From: Desulfurivibrio sp044068515
GTDB lineage: Bacteria > Desulfobacterota > Desulfobulbia > Desulfobulbales > Desulfurivibrionaceae
Direction of reading: 5' to 3'
DNA length: 64,000 nucleotides
NCBI RefSeq assembly: GCF_044068515.1
Contig: NZ_JBIPKI010000004.1
Coordinates: 34,668-98,667, forward strand
Shown: positions 18,126 to 25,955 of the stretch, piece by piece
How the letters are laid out: each line of letters opens with the position of its first letter
Numbering within the stretch: position 1 is the first letter of the stretch
The notes under the pieces: generated by a model
The model's input: the letters and a program-made list of their open reading frames with translations, nothing else
Databases searched by the model: none
What the model was told of the DNA's origin: nothing
Made by a program: the position numbers and the translations under genes

Positions 18126-18752
18126 ATGGAACATCATTACGACGACGACTGCTGTTGCGGCGCCCTCCAGGTAGGGCAGGAAGTGCCGGATTTCGAACTG
18201 GAAATTTACGATCCGGTCAATGGCGACTTCAACAAGATCTCCCTGGCCGAGCAGAAAAAGCAGGGCAAGTGGACGGTGCTGGTTTTCTATCCCGCCGACT
18301 TCACTTTCGTCTGCTCCACCGAGCTGGCCGATCTGGCCGATGAATATGAAAATCTCAAGGCCGTCGGAGCGGAAGTGGTCACGGTCAGCACCGACACCGT
18401 CTATACCCACCTGGCCTGGAAACGGGAGGAAAAGTTCCTCGAAAAGGCCAGTTATCCCATGGCCGCCGATCCCACCGGCCGGGTTTCCCGGATCTTCGGC
18501 GTCTACAACGAGGAAACCGGCCTGGACCTGCGCGGCACCTTTATCATCAGCCCGGCCGGAGTGCTGGTTGCCTCCGAAATCAATTTCTACAATGTCGGCC
18601 GCAATGCCAAGGAGTTGCTCCGCAAGCTCCAGGCCAGCGCCCATGTGGCCCAGAACCCCAACGAAGCCTGCCCGGCCCGCTGGGAAAAGGGGGACAAGAC
18701 CCTGACCCCCGGACCGCAGCTGGTGGGCAAGGTGTATGACGCCCTGAAATAA
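18126..18752 (+). CDS. 2-Cys peroxiredoxin (AhpC/Prx1 type)
   Basis: Reduces hydrogen and alkyl peroxides through a cysteine thiol. The 208-residue protein has the thioredoxin-fold active site YPADFTFVCSTE (peroxidatic Cys about residue 59) and a resolving Cys in NEACPARW near the C-terminus. An unusual N-terminal cysteine trio (DDDCCCG, residues 9-11) precedes the fold and may bind metal or extend redox cycling. ATG at 18126 is used, with AGGAGG nine bases upstream; the TTG at 18120 in frame is too close to that site. It is a single-gene unit ended by the terminator at 18908. Confidence 0.93.
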   Translation: MEHHYDDDCCCGALQVGQEVPDFELEIYDPVNGDFNKISLAEQKKQGKWTVLVFYPADFTFVCSTELADLADEYENLKAVGAEVVTVSTDTVYTHLAWKREEKFLEKASYPMAADPTGRVSRIFGVYNEETGLDLRGTFIISPAGVLVASEINFYNVGRNAKELLRKLQASAHVAQNPNEACPARWEKGDKTLTPGPQLVGKVYDALK

Positions 18753-19158
18753 AACCGGCCAATGGCCGGCGGCGGTGGATCAGGTCGGTATAATGGGCCA
18801 CCGCACCCCTGGTTTTCAGCTCCGCTTTAGCGCGGGAATTTTCCTCGAACTATCCTGGAACTATTTCCGTTCGGATCGTGTCTCTTAACTGCAACCCAAC
18901 CTCTCCTGGCCCTTCCTGCCTTCCCTCCCTCTCCCCCTTCTTGGCAGGAAGGGCCCCTTTTTTTTCTTTCAGCAACCTGCTCCAAGTCGGTCCAACACAG
19001 TAAGTCCGTTTGGCGGCCGATCCAAGCCGGTAAGGCTCTGCCATCTTTTGCCCTCATCCCCAAACTGGTTCCTGCTTCTCTTCCGGCGCAGCCGCGGGGG
19101 CTCGCCTTGCTATTTCCGCTGGATTTTTGGGGCTGTTTTTGGGTAAGGTGGCCCAGTT
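18753..19158 (+). other. Intergenic region downstream of peroxiredoxin
   Basis: 406 bases without a credible gene. Two hairpins lie close to the peroxiredoxin stop (CCGGCC/GGCCGG, then GCGGTGG/CCACCGC). A TATAAT sits at 18789-18794 without a matching -35. The terminator at 18908-18966 follows. Beyond it, to 19158, the sequence holds nothing I can name. Confidence 0.6.
18908..18966 (+). terminator. Rho-independent terminator
   Basis: Perfect 13-base stem (GGCCCTTCCTGCC and complement) with a 22-base pyrimidine loop, followed by CCT8. It lies 155 bases beyond the peroxiredoxin stop, so the message has a long 3' tail or a separate small RNA ends here. Confidence 0.85.
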
Positions 19159-20535
19159 ATGCAGCCCAAAGCTTCGGCCATAAACATTATCTGGCTCGGT
19201 CTGATCGGGGTGGCGGTGGTCACCGCCTCCTATACCGGCCGGATGGACGAGGTGACCAGCGCCTCCTTCGAGTCGGCCAAGGCCGGGGTGATGCTGGCCA
19301 TCGGCCTGATCGGTCCCATGGCCTTCTGGCTGGGGATCATGAAGGTGGCCGAGGCCGGGGGCCTGATGCGGATGATCGCCCGGGCCCTGCGGCCGGTGAT
19401 GACCCGGCTTTTTCCCGAGGTGCCGGCCGAGCACCCGGCCATGAGCGCGATGATCATGAATATGGCCGCCAATACCCTGGGGCTGGGCAACGCCGCCACC
19501 CCCATGGGGATCAAGGCCATGCAGGAGCTGGACAAGCTGGCGGCGGAAAAGGGTACGGCCACCAATGCCATGTGCCTTTTTCTGGCGATCAACACCTCCA
19601 GCGTCACCCTGCTGCCCCTGGGGGTGATCACGGTGCGGGCCGCCGCCGGGGCCACCAGCCCGGCCGAAATCCTGATTCCGGCCATTGTCGCCACCTGCTG
19701 TTCGACCATTGTGGCCATAACCATGGCCAAACTGCTGGCCGGACGCGAACCGGGCCGGACTTTGGGTTTGAGCGGCGTCGCCGCCAGTCCGGCCCCTGAC
19801 GCCGGGTCCTCAGGGGCAAAGGCGCAACCCGCCGCCGGTGGCCCGGCACCGGCCAAGCCGGGCGGCAACGGAATCGAGTTCCCGGCAGCTCCCGCCCTGA
19901 CCCCGCCGGGTCGGGGCGGACGGATTTTTATCCAACTCCTGCTGCTCGCCTTTGCCGGGGGCATAATTTATCGCCTGTTCTTCGGGCCCGGGGCAGGCGG
20001 TGAGGACGCGGTTTCCTTTTTCAACGCCGTTTCCGCCTGGCTGATCCCGATGCTGATCGCCGGCTTGCTGATTTTCGGCTACCTCAAGGGGGTCAAGGTT
20101 TACGAAGTGGCCACCGAGGGGGCCAAGGAGGGCTTTGCCACCGCGGTGCGGATCATTCCCTTCCTGGTCGCCATTTTTGTCGCCATCGGGATGTTCCGGG
20201 CCAGCGGGGCCATGGAAATCATGATCACCGTGCTTTCCCCGCTCACCGAACGGGTCGGGCTGCCGGCCGAGGCCCTGGGCATGGCCCTGCTGCGGCCCCT
20301 TTCCGGCAGCGGCGCCTTCGGGATGATGAGCGAGATCGTGGCCCGGGATCCCGACAGCTTTCTCGCCTTTCTGGTTTCAGTGATGCAGGGTTCCACCGAA
20401 ACCACATTTTATGTGCTGGCGGTCTATTTCGGGGCGGTGGGGATCACCCGGACCCGCCACGCCCTGCCCGCCGCCCTGACCGCCGACGCGGCCGGAATCA
20501 CCGCGGCGGTCATCGTCTGCAATCTGTGGTTTTAA
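19159..20535 (+). CDS. Fused SpmA-SpmB-like nucleoside-recognition membrane protein
   Basis: A 458-residue inner-membrane protein combining two Gate (nucleoside-recognition) domains that are separate SpmA and SpmB in Bacillus. The first half has MLAIGLIGPMAFWLGIMKVAE and AANTLGLGNAATPMGIKAM; the second has LRPLSGSGAFGMMSE and MQGSTETTFYVLAVYFGAVG, the SpmB signature. A Pro/Ala/Gly linker (about residues 205-245) joins them. In spore formers these affect core dehydration; non-sporulating bacteria also carry them and the role is unknown. Starts at ATG 19159. Confidence 0.85.
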   Translation: MQPKASAINIIWLGLIGVAVVTASYTGRMDEVTSASFESAKAGVMLAIGLIGPMAFWLGIMKVAEAGGLMRMIARALRPVMTRLFPEVPAEHPAMSAMIMNMAANTLGLGNAATPMGIKAMQELDKLAAEKGTATNAMCLFLAINTSSVTLLPLGVITVRAAAGATSPAEILIPAIVATCCSTIVAITMAKLLAGREPGRTLGLSGVAASPAPDAGSSGAKAQPAAGGPAPAKPGGNGIEFPAAPALTPPGRGGRIFIQLLLLAFAGGIIYRLFFGPGAGGEDAVSFFNAVSAWLIPMLIAGLLIFGYLKGVKVYEVATEGAKEGFATAVRIIPFLVAIFVAIGMFRASGAMEIMITVLSPLTERVGLPAEALGMALLRPLSGSGAFGMMSEIVARDPDSFLAFLVSVMQGSTETTFYVLAVYFGAVGITRTRHALPAALTADAAGITAAVIVCNLWF

Positions 20536-20542
20536 GAGGAAG

Positions 20543-20570
20543 CAAAGGGCCGGGCTTTCGGCTTTTTTTT
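20543..20570 (+). terminator. Possible weak terminator after the SpmA-SpmB gene
   Basis: Short GCCG/CGGC hairpin followed by T8, directly after the stop. The stem is only four to six pairs, so some read-through into rdgB is likely. Confidence 0.45.
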
Positions 20571-20601
20571 AAGATAGAGCAACAATGAGGATGGAGACGC
20601 T

Positions 20602-21288
20602 ATGCAACAGGTAATCGTGCTGGCCACCCGCAACCAGGGCAAGGTCAAGGAACTGCAGGAAATGCTGGCGGATTTTCCGGTGGAGATCCGCTCCCTGGCC
20701 GATTTCGGACCCCTGCCCGAGGTGGTGGAGGACGGGGCCACCTTTGATGACAATGCCTATAAAAAGGCCCTGTTTACCGCCAAGGCCCTGGGGTTGCCGG
20801 CCCTGGCCGACGATTCCGGCCTGGTGGTGGAGGCCCTGGCCGGCGCACCGGGGGTTCATTCGGCCCGCTATGCCGGGGCAAAGGCCGATGACGCCGCCAA
20901 TATCGCCAAGCTGCTCCGGGAGCTGGAAGGCCAAAGCGACCGCCGGGCCGCCTTCGTCTGCGTGATCTCCCTGGCCGTACCCTCCGGCCCCGCCCTGACC
21001 TATGAAGGGCGCTGCGAGGGGCAAATATCCCATGAACCCCGGGGCGAGAAGGGCTTCGGTTACGATCCGGTGATGTTTTATCCCCCCTTGGGCAAAACCT
21101 TTGCCGAGATGGAGTCGGCGGAAAAAAACCGGGTCAGCCATCGGGGAATGGCCATGGCCCAGCTTCGGGAGGAATTTGCCAAGGTTCTCAAGTGGCTGGA
21201 GCAGCGCCTGGCCGAGGAAAAGGATCCCAAGCCCGATCACCGGGCCTTCGAACACAATGACTGGTCCAAAGAGGTGATGGTCAAATGA
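20602..21288 (+). CDS. rdgB: dITP/XTP pyrophosphatase (non-canonical purine NTPase)
   Basis: Hydrolyses inosine and xanthosine triphosphates to keep them out of nucleic acids. The 228-residue protein begins with VLATRNQGKVKEL (substrate/phosphate binding), and has TFDDNAYKKA, ALADDSGLVVEAL (catalytic Asp) and EKGFGYDPVM, all family hallmarks. The C-terminus is some 25 residues longer than E. coli RdgB. GGAGA precedes the ATG. Its TGA overlaps the ATG of the HisH-HisF gene (ATGA), so the two are translationally coupled. Confidence 0.94.
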   Translation: MQQVIVLATRNQGKVKELQEMLADFPVEIRSLADFGPLPEVVEDGATFDDNAYKKALFTAKALGLPALADDSGLVVEALAGAPGVHSARYAGAKADDAANIAKLLRELEGQSDRRAAFVCVISLAVPSGPALTYEGRCEGQISHEPRGEKGFGYDPVMFYPPLGKTFAEMESAEKNRVSHRGMAMAQLREEFAKVLKWLEQRLAEEKDPKPDHRAFEHNDWSKEVMVK

Positions 21289-22928
21289 TTACCCTCCTCG
21301 ACTACGGGGCCGGCAATGTCCGCAGCGTCCGCAACGCCATCCGCAAACTGGGCTACGAGGTCCGGGACGTGGCCGAGCCCGCCGATATCCTGCGGGCCGA
21401 AAAACTGATCTTTCCCGGGGTGGGCAGCTTCGGCAGCGCCATGGAGAGCCTGCGCCGCCAGGGCTTGCTCGAGCCCCTGCGGGAGTATCTCCGCGCCGGC
21501 CGGCCCTATCTCGGCATCTGTCTGGGGCTGCAGACTCTCTTCGAAGGCAGCGAGGAATCGCCGGGAGTGGCGGGCCTGGGCCTGATCGCGGGCCGGATTG
21601 AACGCTTCCGGGCCCCGGGCCTGGCCGTGCCCCAGATCGGCTGGAACGGGATCGCCATCCGCAAGCCCTCGCCCCTTTTGGCCGGCTACCAGGGGGAAAA
21701 GCTCTATTTCGTCCATTCCTACCGGGCCGCCGCCACCCCGGCCAATCGCGACTGGGTGCTGGCCGAAACCACCTATGGGGAAGATTTTATCAGTGCCGTC
21801 CAGCAGGGGGCGGTGGCGGCCTGCCAATTTCACCCCGAAAAAAGCGGCCAGGCCGGCCTGACCGTTTTGGCCAATTTTCTGCAAAGCCGGGAAACAGCCT
21901 TGGCCGTTACCGCTAGAACGGTGCCATCCCAGGGCCAAGCAAGCCCGGAGGCCGGGAGCGGCTCGGGTTTCCTCCCCGCCGGGACCAGGCTGGCCAAGCG
22001 GATCATCGCCTGTCTCGATGTGCGCAGCAACGACCGAGGCGACCTGGTGGTGACCAAGGGCGACCAGTACGATGTCCGCGAGTCCGGCGGCGAGGTCCGC
22101 AACCTGGGCAGGCCGGTGGAACTGGCGGCCCGCTATTTCCGGGAAGGGGCCGACGAGATCACCTTTCTCAACATCACCGCCTTTCGCGATTTTCCCCTCG
22201 AGGACCAGCCCATGCTGGAGGTCCTCGAGCGCGCCTCCGAGCAGGTCTTCGTTCCCCTCACCATCGGCGGCGGCATCCGCGAATTTACCGACGCCAACGG
22301 CCGCTTCTACTCGGCCCTCGATGTGGCCTCCCGCTATTTCCGGGCCGGGGCCGACAAGATCTCCATCGGCAGCGACGCGGTGGCGGTGGTGGAAGCATAT
22401 CTGCGCTCCGGCCGGCGCAAAACCGGCCAGAGCTCCATCGAGCAGATCGCCTACGTTTACGGCAACCAGGCCGTGGTAATTTCCATCGATCCCCGCCGGG
22501 TTTATGTCCGGAGCCCGGAGGAAGTGCCCCATCACGTGATTCCCACCGCCTTTCCCGGCCCCAACGGGGAAAACTACTGCTGGTACCAGTGCACCGTCAA
22601 GGGGGGCCGCGAGGGCCGCGAGCTCGATGCCGCCACCCTGGCCCGGGCCTGCGAGGAACTGGGGGCGGGGGAAATTCTCCTCAACTGCATCGACAAGGAC
22701 GGCACCAACTCCGGCTTTGACCTGGAGCTGATCAAGATGGTCAAGGAGGCGGTGACCATTCCGGTGATCGCCTCCAGCGGGGCGGGCAAACCCGAGCACT
22801 TCAGCGAGGTCTTCGCCGCCACCGGGGCCGAGGCCGCCCTGGCCGCCGGCATCTTCCACCGCCACGAGGTGGAGATCAGCGCGGTCAAGCAACACCTCCG
22901 CGAGCAGGGGATTGAAATCCGCAGCTGA
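21285..22928 (+). CDS. hisHF: Fused imidazole glycerol phosphate synthase (HisH-HisF)
   Basis: One 547-residue chain carries both halves of the histidine-pathway enzyme that turns PRFAR and glutamine ammonia into imidazole glycerol phosphate and AICAR. Residues 1-205 are the class I glutaminase: LLDYGAGNVRSV, the Cys nucleophile in GICLGLQTLFEG (about residue 78), and His/Glu in FHPEKSG (about 183-185). A linker of about 30 residues follows. Residues 235-547 are the cyclase barrel: KRIIACLDVR (catalytic Asp), PLTIGGGIREF, and CIDKDGTNSGFD (second catalytic Asp). Inserts such as GDQYDVRESGGEVRNLGRP match the plant/yeast HIS7 form, not the short bacterial HisF. No separate hisH or hisF is in the window. 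Confidence 0.95.
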   Translation: MITLLDYGAGNVRSVRNAIRKLGYEVRDVAEPADILRAEKLIFPGVGSFGSAMESLRRQGLLEPLREYLRAGRPYLGICLGLQTLFEGSEESPGVAGLGLIAGRIERFRAPGLAVPQIGWNGIAIRKPSPLLAGYQGEKLYFVHSYRAAATPANRDWVLAETTYGEDFISAVQQGAVAACQFHPEKSGQAGLTVLANFLQSRETALAVTARTVPSQGQASPEAGSGSGFLPAGTRLAKRIIACLDVRSNDRGDLVVTKGDQYDVRESGGEVRNLGRPVELAARYFREGADEITFLNITAFRDFPLEDQPMLEVLERASEQVFVPLTIGGGIREFTDANGRFYSALDVASRYFRAGADKISIGSDAVAVVEAYLRSGRRKTGQSSIEQIAYVYGNQAVVISIDPRRVYVRSPEEVPHHVIPTAFPGPNGENYCWYQCTVKGGREGRELDAATLARACEELGAGEILLNCIDKDGTNSGFDLELIKMVKEAVTIPVIASSGAGKPEHFSEVFAATGAEAALAAGIFHRHEVEISAVKQHLREQGIEIRS

Positions 22929-23044
22929 CTTTCGGGGCCGACAAGCAGTCATTCCGCCGGTCCCGCAGGGAAAAACCGTCGTTGGGTAAGGCCAAAACCA
23001 CCTATGCTGCGGTGGTGTGTTATTTCAGCGGGATACCGGCGAGC

Positions 23045-24406
23045 ATGATCATAACCAGCAAGGCGGGCCGCAGGGAAATCTTCGGTTGGTGCATGTTCGA
23101 TTTTGCCAACCAGGCCTATACCCTGCTGATTATTACGGTGATTTTCGGCGACCTCTACAGCCGGATCATCGTCGGCGACGCCCCCGCCTACCGGCTCGGC
23201 AATCTGCTCTGGAGCCTGGCCCTCTGTCTGAGCTATCTGCTGGTGGTGGTCAGCGCTCCCCTGCTGGGGGCGGTCATGGACGCGGCCCGGGCCAAGAAAC
23301 GGCTGCTCTTTCTCAGTTATCTGGTTACGGTGGCGGCCACCGCCCTGCTCTTTCTGGTCCAGCCCGGTTACTGGTGGCTTGGCTTTGCCCTGATCGTCAT
23401 CTCCAACACCGCCTATTCCCTGGGCGAGTCCTTCATCGCCAGCTTCCTGCCTTTTCTCGGCCGTCCCGAGGAACTGGGCAAAATCTCCGGTTTGGGCTGG
23501 GCCTGCGGCTATGCCGGCGGCCTGGTTGCCGCCGGCCTGGCCCTGTTTTTGCTCGGGGAAGTCAGCCTTGCCAATTTCGACCGGGTCCGCTGGGTCGGTC
23601 CCTTGGCGGCCCTCTTTTTTCTCCTGGCGGCGATTCCGACTTTCCTCTGGTTGCGCGAACCGGCCATCGGGCGGCGGCGTCCGCTACGGGCCCGGCTGCT
23701 GGCCGTCGGCAGGCGCCGGCTGGGGCGGCCCCTGCGGACCATCCGCCGCCTGCCCGATCTGTCCCTGCTCTTCGTTTCAATTCTATTTGCCATGGCCGGG
23801 GTCTATGTGATTGTGGCCTTTGCCTTTATTTACGGGGCCCAGGTCATCGGCTGGAGCGCGACCACCCGCAACCTGATGTTCGTCGTCGTCCAGATCACCG
23901 CCCTGGCCGGGGCCCTCGGCTTTGGCGCCCTCCAGGGCCGGCTCGGGGGGCGGCTGACCTACGCTTTGACCCTGGTGCTCTGGATTCTGGCGATCCTGGC
24001 GATCTATTTTGTCCAGGAATTGGCCGCCTGGCTTGCCCGGGGGCCCGGGATTGCGGTCAGCGTCGAGCACCTTTTTCTGGGGGCCGGGGTGCTGGCCGGC
24101 TTGAGCCTGGGCTCGAGCCAGTCGGTGGGCCGGGCCCTGGTCGGGGTTTTTTCGCCCCCGGCCCGGGCCGCCGAAATGTTCGGCTTCTGGGGCGTCTTCT
24201 CCAAGGTTGCCGCAATTCTTGGTCTGTTCGGGGTCGGCCTGCTCCAGTTCGTTCTTGGCCTTGAAGGGGCGGTGCTCTTCTGCATCGTTCTTTTTGCCTT
24301 GGCTCTGGTGCCCTTGGCCCGGATCGATGAAGCGCGGGGCCTGGCCGCCGCGGCCGCTGAGAGTATTCTCACGGCTGGCAATGGCAGCGAAAAGACCGCG
24401 CTTTAA
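23045..24406 (+). CDS. MFS transporter, UMF1/Atg22-like family
   Basis: A 453-residue inner-membrane protein with about 12 hydrophobic segments. The N-terminal GWCMFDFANQAYTLLIITVIFG closely follows the Atg22-like (vacuolar amino-acid efflux) bacterial MFS family motif of W-x-x-YDFANSAY. Basic loop RRRPLRARLLAVGRRR separates the halves. Its substrate is unknown; amino-acid or small-molecule efflux is the family guess. ATG at 23045 is used; an in-frame TTG at 22982 would add 21 residues. It lies downstream of hisHF with about 115 bases between and may be a separate unit. Confidence 0.82.
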   Translation: MIITSKAGRREIFGWCMFDFANQAYTLLIITVIFGDLYSRIIVGDAPAYRLGNLLWSLALCLSYLLVVVSAPLLGAVMDAARAKKRLLFLSYLVTVAATALLFLVQPGYWWLGFALIVISNTAYSLGESFIASFLPFLGRPEELGKISGLGWACGYAGGLVAAGLALFLLGEVSLANFDRVRWVGPLAALFFLLAAIPTFLWLREPAIGRRRPLRARLLAVGRRRLGRPLRTIRRLPDLSLLFVSILFAMAGVYVIVAFAFIYGAQVIGWSATTRNLMFVVVQITALAGALGFGALQGRLGGRLTYALTLVLWILAILAIYFVQELAAWLARGPGIAVSVEHLFLGAGVLAGLSLGSSQSVGRALVGVFSPPARAAEMFGFWGVFSKVAAILGLFGVGLLQFVLGLEGAVLFCIVLFALALVPLARIDEARGLAAAAAESILTAGNGSEKTAL

Positions 24407-24509
24407 TCCGGCCTGCCCGGGGCCGGAAGGGGAAAAAGTGGGCCGGGCAGCCCTGTCCCGGCCGGAACCCGGGCTTACTGCGGCTTCGGGCTCCGCTGGG
24501 GGAAATAAT

Positions 24510-24541
24510 TTGACAAAGAGCCGCTTTTTGGTTAATTAACC
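24510..24541 (+). promoter_or_regulatory. rpsU promoter with palindromic operator-like site
   Basis: TTGACA at 24510-24515 (perfect -35) and a 17-base spacer to TAATTA at 24533-24538 (poor -10). The -10 lies inside the perfect 12-base palindrome GGTTAATTAACC (24530-24541). About 90 bases upstream of rpsU. The palindrome is a candidate repressor site. Confidence 0.5.
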
Positions 24542-24632
24542 TCTTTTATGATCAACAAAGGGCGGCTCCGCAACCCTTGCGGCCGGCCAACGGTTAATCT
24601 CAGACGATCGACGAAAAGGCGGTGAAAGCTAA

Positions 24633-24827
24633 ATGATCGAAGTTGAAGTCAGGGGCGATGTTGAGCATGCCATCCGGATCCTCAAGAAAAAGCTCCAGCT
24701 TGACGGCATGAAGAAAGAGCTCAAGCGGCGCGAGTTTTATGAAAAGCCCAGCGCCAAGCGTCGGCGCAAGACGGCGGAATCGCGGCGCAAGCTGCGCAAA
24801 TTGATGTTCAGAATGGAGCGGGACTAA
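24633..24827 (+). CDS. rpsU: Small ribosomal subunit protein bS21
   Basis: A 64-residue very basic protein of the 30S subunit that helps base-pairing between mRNA and the anti-Shine-Dalgarno. VEHAIRILKKKLQLDGMKKELKRREFYEKPSAKRRRK is cut here to its key parts: the start VEHAIRILKKKL, the KRREFYEKPS motif and a Lys/Arg-rich tail. Length matches family. A hairpin with a short T run overlaps its stop codon. Confidence 0.95.
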   Translation: MIEVEVRGDVEHAIRILKKKLQLDGMKKELKRREFYEKPSAKRRRKTAESRRKLRKLMFRMERD

Positions 24828-24838
24828 GGTCCCGTTTT
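24819..24838 (+). terminator. Short terminator-like hairpin overlapping the rpsU stop
   Basis: CGGGAC-TAAG-GTCCCG followed by TTTT. Six pairs only, so partial termination before xerC/D is plausible. Confidence 0.45.
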
Positions 24839-24853
24839 AAGGGCCCGGTTCTC

Positions 24854-25846
24854 ATGTCCGGTCTGCGCGGTCCGCGTCCTGACAATCAGGCCCCTGGTAA
24901 ACGACGCCCCCGTGACCCGCTTTTTGCTGCGGTCGCCGGGGCGTTTCCTTTTGTCCCTCCCCTGCTGGACTTTTTTCTCCAGTACCTGGCCGCCGAACGG
25001 CGCCTGGCGGTCAATACCCTGGCGGCCTACCAGGCCGACCTGTTCTCCTTTTTCTCCTTTCTCGCCCGCCATTCCGGCGGGCCGATCACCCAGCTGGACG
25101 ATATTGGGCCCGATCACCTGCGGGCCTACCTGGCGGCCTGCCACCGGGACGGGATCTCTGCCCGCAGCAACGCCCGGCGGATTTCCGCCCTCCGCGCCTT
25201 CTTCCGTTTTCTCCTGGGAGAACAGTTGCTTAAGCGCGACCCCTCCGCCCTGCTCGACCTGCCCAAGCCCGGCCGGGCTTTGCCCAAGGTGTTGAGCATG
25301 GCCGAGGTCGACCTGCTGCTGGCCCCGCCGGCCCAGCCGACCCCCCTGGCCCTGCGCAACCATGCCATGCTGCACCTGCTTTATGCCACCGGGATGCGGG
25401 TTTCCGAACTGGTAAAGCTGCCGGTGGCCGCGGTCAACCGGGCCGGCCACCTGCGGGTGCTGGGCAAGGGGACCAAGGAACGGCTGGTGCCTTTCGGGGA
25501 AGCCGCCCGCCAGACCATGGCGGTTTATATCACCCAGGGCCGGCCCCGCCTGCTCAAGCGCCGGCGCAGCGATTTTCTCTTCGTCACCAGCCGGGGCACG
25601 GCCATGACCCGGCTGCGCTTCTGGCAGATTCTGCGGGACCGGGCCCTGTTCTGCGGGATTAAGCGGGCCATCAGCCCCCACGTGCTCCGTCACTCCTTTG
25701 CCACCCACCTGCTGGAGCACGGGGCCGATCTGCGCGCGGTTCAGGTCATGCTCGGCCACGCCGATATCGCCACCACCCAGATTTATACCCACGTCGACAC
25801 CGCCCGCCTCAAGGCCGTCCATCGTAAATTTCATCCCCGCGGCTGA
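24854..25846 (+). CDS. xerD: Tyrosine recombinase XerC/XerD
   Basis: Site-specific recombinase that resolves chromosome dimers at dif. The 330-residue protein has an N-terminal SAM-like DNA-binding domain (FFLQYLAAERRLAVNTLAAY) and a C-terminal catalytic domain with Arg in LLYATGMRVSEL, Lys in VLGKGTKERLV, His-x-x-Arg in SPHVLRHSFATHLLE, His in LGHADIATTQIYTHV and the nucleophile Tyr in that same motif. It has about 35 extra residues at the N-terminus. XerC and XerD cannot be told apart by eye; the symbol is tentative. It follows rpsU by 26 bases. Confidence 0.9.
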   Translation: MSGLRGPRPDNQAPGKRRPRDPLFAAVAGAFPFVPPLLDFFLQYLAAERRLAVNTLAAYQADLFSFFSFLARHSGGPITQLDDIGPDHLRAYLAACHRDGISARSNARRISALRAFFRFLLGEQLLKRDPSALLDLPKPGRALPKVLSMAEVDLLLAPPAQPTPLALRNHAMLHLLYATGMRVSELVKLPVAAVNRAGHLRVLGKGTKERLVPFGEAARQTMAVYITQGRPRLLKRRRSDFLFVTSRGTAMTRLRFWQILRDRALFCGIKRAISPHVLRHSFATHLLEHGADLRAVQVMLGHADIATTQIYTHVDTARLKAVHRKFHPRG

Positions 25847-25955
25847 TCCCGGCGCCGGCCGGCTGGTCCGACCTGAAGAAAGCCAGGGTGAGTTCTGGCC
25901 GGGCCGGACTCAGTGGCTGATTGCAAAAACGGGGGTGAATCAGTAGAGTAATCCG

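Noticed and set aside
21237..22952. 571-residue open frame on minus across hisHF
   Set aside because: Antisense shadow of a well-defined enzyme; no motifs or ribosome site.
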